Shown in pieces: positions 7,110 to 9,816 of a stretch of 9,816 bases of DNA. The stretch is taken from the NCBI GenBank assembly GCA_905479665.1, contig CAJQNM010000217.1:1-9816 (forward strand), in the 5' to 3' direction. The notes beneath the pieces were generated by a model. That model was given only the letters and a program-made list of their open reading frames with translations, was not told the DNA's origin and did not search any database. Both the position numbers and the translations under genes were made by a program. The DNA is from an uncultured Saprospiraceae bacterium (GTDB lineage: Bacteria > Bacteroidota > Bacteroidia > Chitinophagales > Saprospiraceae). The number at the start of each line of letters is the position of its first letter. Positions within the stretch are counted from its first letter, which is position 1.

Positions 7110-8921
7110 ATGAAGAAGATCTGGTTTTATTTGGCAGGCATGGTGTTGCTACCCTTGTTTTCATGCACAGAAAACAATCTTGAGGGAACAGAATCAAAGG
7201 GCAAGCCCAACATCGTATTGGTAATTACCGATGATCAAGGCTATGGGGATCTGGGCCATACCGGAAATACAATCATAAGCACTCCTGCAATGGATGCGTT
7301 CTCAAGAGAGTCGTTAAACTTGACCAACTATCATGTGGGGACCACCTGTGCCCCAACCAGAGCCGGTCTTCTGACGGGACGCAACTGTAATCGGAACGGA
7401 GTATGGCATACGATCATGGGTGCTTCTATGCTCAATGGCGAAGAAACTACCCTGGCCGATGTGTTGAAGGAGAATGGATATGAGACGGGGATGTTTGGAA
7501 AATGGCACCTGGGAGATAATCATCCCTTTCGTCCTCATGATCGGGGATTTGATGAAACATTTTACCATGGAGGGGGAGGAATCGGGCAGACTCCCGATTA
7601 TTGGAACAACGACTATTTTGATGATACGTATTTCAGGAATGGTGTTCCCGAAAAGAAAACTGGTTACTGCACGGATGTTTGGTTTGACGAAGCCATGAAT
7701 TTTATTGAACAGAAAAAGGACAATTCTTTCTTGTGCTACCTAAGTCTCAATGCACCACATGGACCATTTAATCTTCCTGAGGCCTACTACAATCAGTATA
7801 AAGATGGGGACCAGATAACTGAAGTGCAAAAACGGTTTTATGGGATGATCACCAATGTCGATGACAATTTCTCCCGATTGCTTGACAAGTTGGAAGCACT
7901 GGGCATTGCCGACAATACCATTGTGATATTTACCACCGACAATGGAACTGCTAGAGGATATCAGATCGATAAGGAAACACAGGAGATCTCAGGCTACAAC
8001 GCGGGTATGCGTGGCACCAAAGGGAGCGAATACGATGGAGGGCACCGTGTTCCCTTTATCATCAGATGGCCCGAAGGAGGCCTTACTGGTGGCAAGAAAT
8101 TGGACGCGCTTACTGCACATGTCGATATGCTGCCCACCTTGGTGACACTCTCCGGTCATAGTTTTGAATCTACCAAGACGATGGATGGAACAGATATCAG
8201 CAACTATCTATTGGGCAAAACACAAGCTCCAAAGCGAATGTTGGTCACCGACACCCAACGTGTGCCGTGGCCAGTAAAGGGCAAAAACAGTTGTGTGATG
8301 GAGGGAAACTGGCGTCTGGTCAATGGGACAGAATTATTTGATATCTCCGATGATCCGGGTCAGATAACCAACATTGCCGATCAACATGTGGAACGGGTAG
8401 AAAAGATGAATGCCTTTTATGACCGTTGGTGGGATGATGTTATCCAAGAGACTAAGTTTTCTGTGATCGAGCTTGGCCGGGATGCCAAGGACGTGATTAC
8501 GTGTCACGATGCTCGCACCATAGATCAATATCCACCATGGAACCAGCGAATGATACGACAAGGCAAGCCCATGGAGCCCGCGAAGTTTACAGTGGATTTT
8601 GTAAAGAAAGGTACCTATAGATTTAGCTTAATGAGATGGCCGGAAGAAAGTGGACTTGCCCTGAGCGCTGCGGTGGCAGATGCCACACCTTCCACTCCCT
8701 TTAGGGACGGTAGAATAGATGGAGAATCCATGAAGTTTTCTAAAGCTTACTTGGAGATCGGAGAGGAATCGTACTCATTTGATGTGGACAACAGTGCCCA
8801 GGCAGCAACAATTGAAGCAGAAGTCGCAACTGGCGAAACAGAACTATTGGCCTATTTTGATTTGGAGAACGGGGGGCAGAGCAATGCCTTTTATGTGGTC
8901 GTCGAAAAAATGGAGGATTGA
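7110..8921 (+). CDS. Lipoprotein sulfatase (S1 family, arylsulfatase-like)
   Basis: Predicted to remove sulfate esters from a carbohydrate. The signal peptide ends in a lipobox (LFS before C19), so the enzyme is probably lipid-anchored, in the periplasm or at the surface. Metal-binding D41 and D42 lie in NIVLVITDDQGYGD. The signature CAPTRAGLLTGR has C80, the residue converted to formylglycine, with P82 and R84. Other active-site motifs are GKWHLG (K131, H133), NAPHGP (H217), TTDNGT (D277, N278) and RGTKGSEYDGGHRVPF (K304, H312). The catalytic fold reaches about residue 455; about 460-603 form a C-terminal accessory region. All key residues are present and the 603-residue length is usual. Formylglycine maturation needs an enzyme encoded elsewhere. 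The subfamily and sulfated substrate cannot be assigned by eye. It is divergent from the TBDR and convergent with an AraC remnant, whose stop lies 5 bp away. Confidence 0.95.
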   Translation: MKKIWFYLAGMVLLPLFSCTENNLEGTESKGKPNIVLVITDDQGYGDLGHTGNTIISTPAMDAFSRESLNLTNYHVGTTCAPTRAGLLTGRNCNRNGVWHTIMGASMLNGEETTLADVLKENGYETGMFGKWHLGDNHPFRPHDRGFDETFYHGGGGIGQTPDYWNNDYFDDTYFRNGVPEKKTGYCTDVWFDEAMNFIEQKKDNSFLCYLSLNAPHGPFNLPEAYYNQYKDGDQITEVQKRFYGMITNVDDNFSRLLDKLEALGIADNTIVIFTTDNGTARGYQIDKETQEISGYNAGMRGTKGSEYDGGHRVPFIIRWPEGGLTGGKKLDALTAHVDMLPTLVTLSGHSFESTKTMDGTDISNYLLGKTQAPKRMLVTDTQRVPWPVKGKNSCVMEGNWRLVNGTELFDISDDPGQITNIADQHVERVEKMNAFYDRWWDDVIQETKFSVIELGRDAKDVITCHDARTIDQYPPWNQRMIRQGKPMEPAKFTVDFVKKGTYRFSLMRWPEESGLALSAAVADATPSTPFRDGRIDGESMKFSKAYLEIGEESYSFDVDNSAQAATIEAEVATGETELLAYFDLENGGQSNAFYVVVEKMED

Positions 8922-8926
8922 CAGCT

Positions 8927-9071
8927 TTATCGATGCATGCGAATATATTCTGAAGGATTCATTTTCATGATCTTCTTAAACTGTTTGTTGATTCGACAAA
9001 TTCTTGAATCTGGATTGGTAGTAAATACTGCTGATGTTTGTCTTATTCTCCAAAAATATTTTTGTAGCTCA
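8927..9071 (-). pseudogene. AraC-family regulator remnant (C-terminal helix-turn-helix)
   Basis: Reading the minus strand, one frame (9068-8991) gives ATKIFLENKTNISSIYY then QSRFKNLSN, and the next frame (8989-8927) gives NKQFKKIMKMNPSEYIRMHR and a TAA. Joined, they match the second half of the AraC DNA-binding domain (IseIAyxsGFkNlSNFNkqFKk, MtPSEYr). Replacing the single C between the two frames with TTC would restore the expected NFN, so two bases appear deleted at 8990. The conserved glycine before FKN is arginine and a stop (TGA, 9071-9069) lies just upstream, both signs of decay. Similarity ends near 9071, about 20 bp before an IS21-like end. AraC regulators often control neighbouring glycan-use genes, so this may once have controlled the local sulfatase genes. 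Confidence 0.6.
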
Positions 9072-9090
9072 GTCCGGCTTCCTAAGGGGC

Positions 9091-9160
9091 TGTTACACAC
9101 CAGTGGCACCATATCACCGAAAACACTGGCCCAGTTTCACCGAAATAGACGCTCACCGAT
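9091..9160 (+). mobile_element. Solitary IS21-family-like end
   Basis: From TGTTACACAC at 9091 the sequence carries two tandem 23-bp imperfect repeats, 9101-9123 and 9124-9146, with 17 of 23 positions identical and both containing TCACCGAAA. A third partial copy (CTCACCGA) lies at about 9152-9159. A terminal TG followed by repeated blocks of the type TGGCCCAGTTTCACCGAAAT is characteristic of IS21-family ends in Bacteroidota. No IstA or IstB gene and no matching opposite end is in the window. It is therefore an orphan end left by deletion. Family assignment rests on pattern memory, not a search. Confidence 0.5.
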
Positions 9161-9170
9161 GCTTTCATAG

Positions 9171-9242
9171 ACAACAGGCACCTATCTGACAGAAAAGGCT
9201 GTGGCCTGGATTTCCGAGAACATAGAGAATCCGTTCTTTCTA
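9171..9242 (+). pseudogene. Internal scrap of another sulfatase
   Basis: These 24 codons read TTGTYLTEKAVAWI then SENIENPFFL. This matches the S1 sulfatase segment just before the conserved NAPH motif (xxTDkAixfIxenkdkPFFLYLS). The intact sulfatase has the equivalent stretch DVWFDEAMNFIEQKKDNSFL. A stop (TAG, 9168-9170) directly precedes it. The match ends at FFL, exactly where the GC-rich hairpin repeat begins. It is the same family but too divergent to be a recent duplicate of the neighbour. Confidence 0.45.
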
Positions 9243-9270
9243 GACTCTCGAGTCCGCGAGGACTCGGAGC
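9243..9270. repeat. GC-rich hairpin repeat, right copy
   Basis: CGAGTCC (9249-9255) pairs perfectly with GGACTCG (9260-9266) around a GCGA loop. The block shares GACTCTCGA, GTC(C)GCGAG(G)ACTC and CGGAGC in the same order with the copy at 484-514. It begins immediately after the sulfatase scrap, suggesting insertion or recombination at that point. Confidence 0.45.
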
Positions 9271-9423
9271 TAGGTTCCATCGAAGAGCCTCACCTAAATC
9301 GAAAATCAATCATTTTGGTCCTCTTTCAGAGTTTCGGAGGTACCCGTAAGAAAAAAGCCGTATTTTTCCCAGCCATGGAGTCTGATGAAACTGTCTTTCG
9401 AAGAACATTGGTATGTGCGGGCA
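9271..9423. other. Gene-free stretch, nothing recognised
   Basis: The plus-strand frame that contains the sulfatase scrap stays open to 9446, but after 9243 its translation shows no sulfatase motif. I found no other supported coding or RNA feature here. Confidence 0.4.
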
Positions 9424-9497
9424 TAAACGTTTTTAAACGTTTATAGTCGTTTATAAGCGACTAATATCGGCTAGCTTAACGTGCAGACATGGCACGT
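9424..9497. repeat. Cluster of direct and inverted repeats upstream of the Fur-family gene
   Basis: TAAACGTTT occurs at 9424-9432 and again at 9434-9442, one helical turn apart. A 20-bp near-palindrome follows, TAGTCGTTTATAAGCGACTA (9444-9463), broken only at the pair 9450/9457. ACGTGC (9479-9484) then pairs with GCACGT (9492-9497). The layout could be a recombination site, a regulator-binding array or the edge of a lost element; I cannot decide. Confidence 0.4.
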
Positions 9498-9574
9498 ATA
9501 CACGCCACAGGCAATGTTGATAGGAGAGTGGGGGGTATAGAAATGTTAAGCATCAATTAAAAAACCAGCCGCAC

Positions 9575-9636
9575 AAACAGCACATTTGGTTTTTGCCACA
9601 GCACAAGCTAACGCTAAAAAACCAAAAGAGCTGTTT
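9575..9636. repeat. Large imperfect hairpin in the Fur-family upstream region
   Basis: AAACAGCACATTTGGTTTTT (9575-9594) pairs with 9617-9636 at 18 of 20 positions, with a 22-base loop. The two mismatches are close together (arm positions 8 and 10). It ends 35 bp before the ATG at 9672. It may be a dispersed palindromic repeat or a structured 5' leader. No U-run follows that would make it a standard terminator on the plus strand. Confidence 0.5.
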
Positions 9637-9671
9637 TCAACCAACCACAGACATAGAATAAATTAGAAAAA

Positions 9672-9816
9672 ATGCAAACAGCAGAAGAAATACTGAATTT
9701 AAAAGAGGTTAAACCTACAGCTGTCAGAATATTGGTGCTTAGGTATTTGTTAGAACATAAAAAAGCTCAGTCCTTAAAAGACATTGAAGAGGGTTTATTA
9801 TATACTGACAGAAGTT
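9672..9816 (+). CDS. Fur-family transcriptional regulator, 5' part
   Basis: The frame from ATG at 9672 is open to the window edge and gives 48 residues: MQTAEEILNLKEVKPTAVRI, then LVLRYLLEHKKAQSLKDIEE and GLLYTDRS. This matches the N-terminal winged helix of the Fur family (KxTxxRxxVLxxL, SLxDIExxL, then DRS before the usual TIYRTL recognition helix). Such proteins are metal- or peroxide-sensing repressors. The metal-binding residues lie beyond the window, so Fur, Zur and PerR types cannot be separated. Upstream is AT-rich with no strong ribosome binding site, as is common in this phylum. It appears unrelated in function to the glycan genes and probably marks the edge of the accessory region. 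Confidence 0.8.
   Translation, partial: MQTAEEILNLKEVKPTAVRILVLRYLLEHKKAQSLKDIEEGLLYTDRS

Noticed and set aside
9051..9064. 14-bp AT palindrome (CAAAAATATTTTTG) considered as a sulfatase terminator
   Set aside because: There is no GC stem and it lies within the AraC remnant, where the bases are explained as old coding sequence.
9595..9616. Possible integron attC-like core in the loop of the hairpin before the Fur-family gene
   Set aside because: AGCTAAC does not fit the RYYYAAC core and no paired GTTRRRY site or integrase is present.

Overview
The window looks like an accessory region from a marine-type member of the Bacteroidota. The reasons are a secreted glycanase with a type IX secretion (T9SS) C-terminal sorting domain, a TonB-dependent receptor (TBDR) with a carboxypeptidase-regulatory-like N-terminal domain, a lipoprotein sulfatase with the CxPxR maturation motif, and a Fur-family regulator of the flavobacterial kind. 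I cannot name the genus.

Layout from left to right. The left edge may hold the first codons of a minus-strand gene. A GC-rich hairpin repeat lies at 437-520. An intact minus-strand GH16 laminarinase-type gene occupies 562-2403. The 828 bp from 2404 to 3231 are gene-free, with a cluster of short palindromes, a small element bounded by perfect 15-bp inverted repeats (2913-3091) and a terminator-like hairpin (3161-3200). A minus-strand TBDR occupies 3232-6416 and is broken by a one-base frameshift near 6135; a perfect 20-bp palindrome sits just upstream of its start. The gap to 7109 holds two minus-strand gene remnants that overlap by ATGA: the tail of an unidentified gene and the first 45 codons of a sulfatase. 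An intact divergent sulfatase lies at 7110-8921 on the plus strand. Beyond it are the C-terminal helix-turn-helix of an AraC-family regulator (minus, frameshifted), a solitary IS21-like end, an internal sulfatase scrap, a second copy of the GC-rich hairpin repeat, several palindromes, and the first 48 codons of a Fur-family regulator that runs off the right edge.

Interpretation. GH16, TBDR and sulfatase are parts typical of polysaccharide utilisation. However, the TBDR has no SusD partner in the window, its reading frame is interrupted, and remnants of at least two further sulfatases and one AraC regulator surround the intact sulfatase. The laminarinase (expected substrate an unsulfated beta-1,3-glucan) and the sulfatase do not suggest one shared substrate. 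The best reading is the eroded remains of a sulfated-polysaccharide locus next to an independent laminarinase gene, with insertion elements and dispersed repeats at the joints. I see no tRNA, rRNA, CRISPR array or convincing new defence or mobile system.
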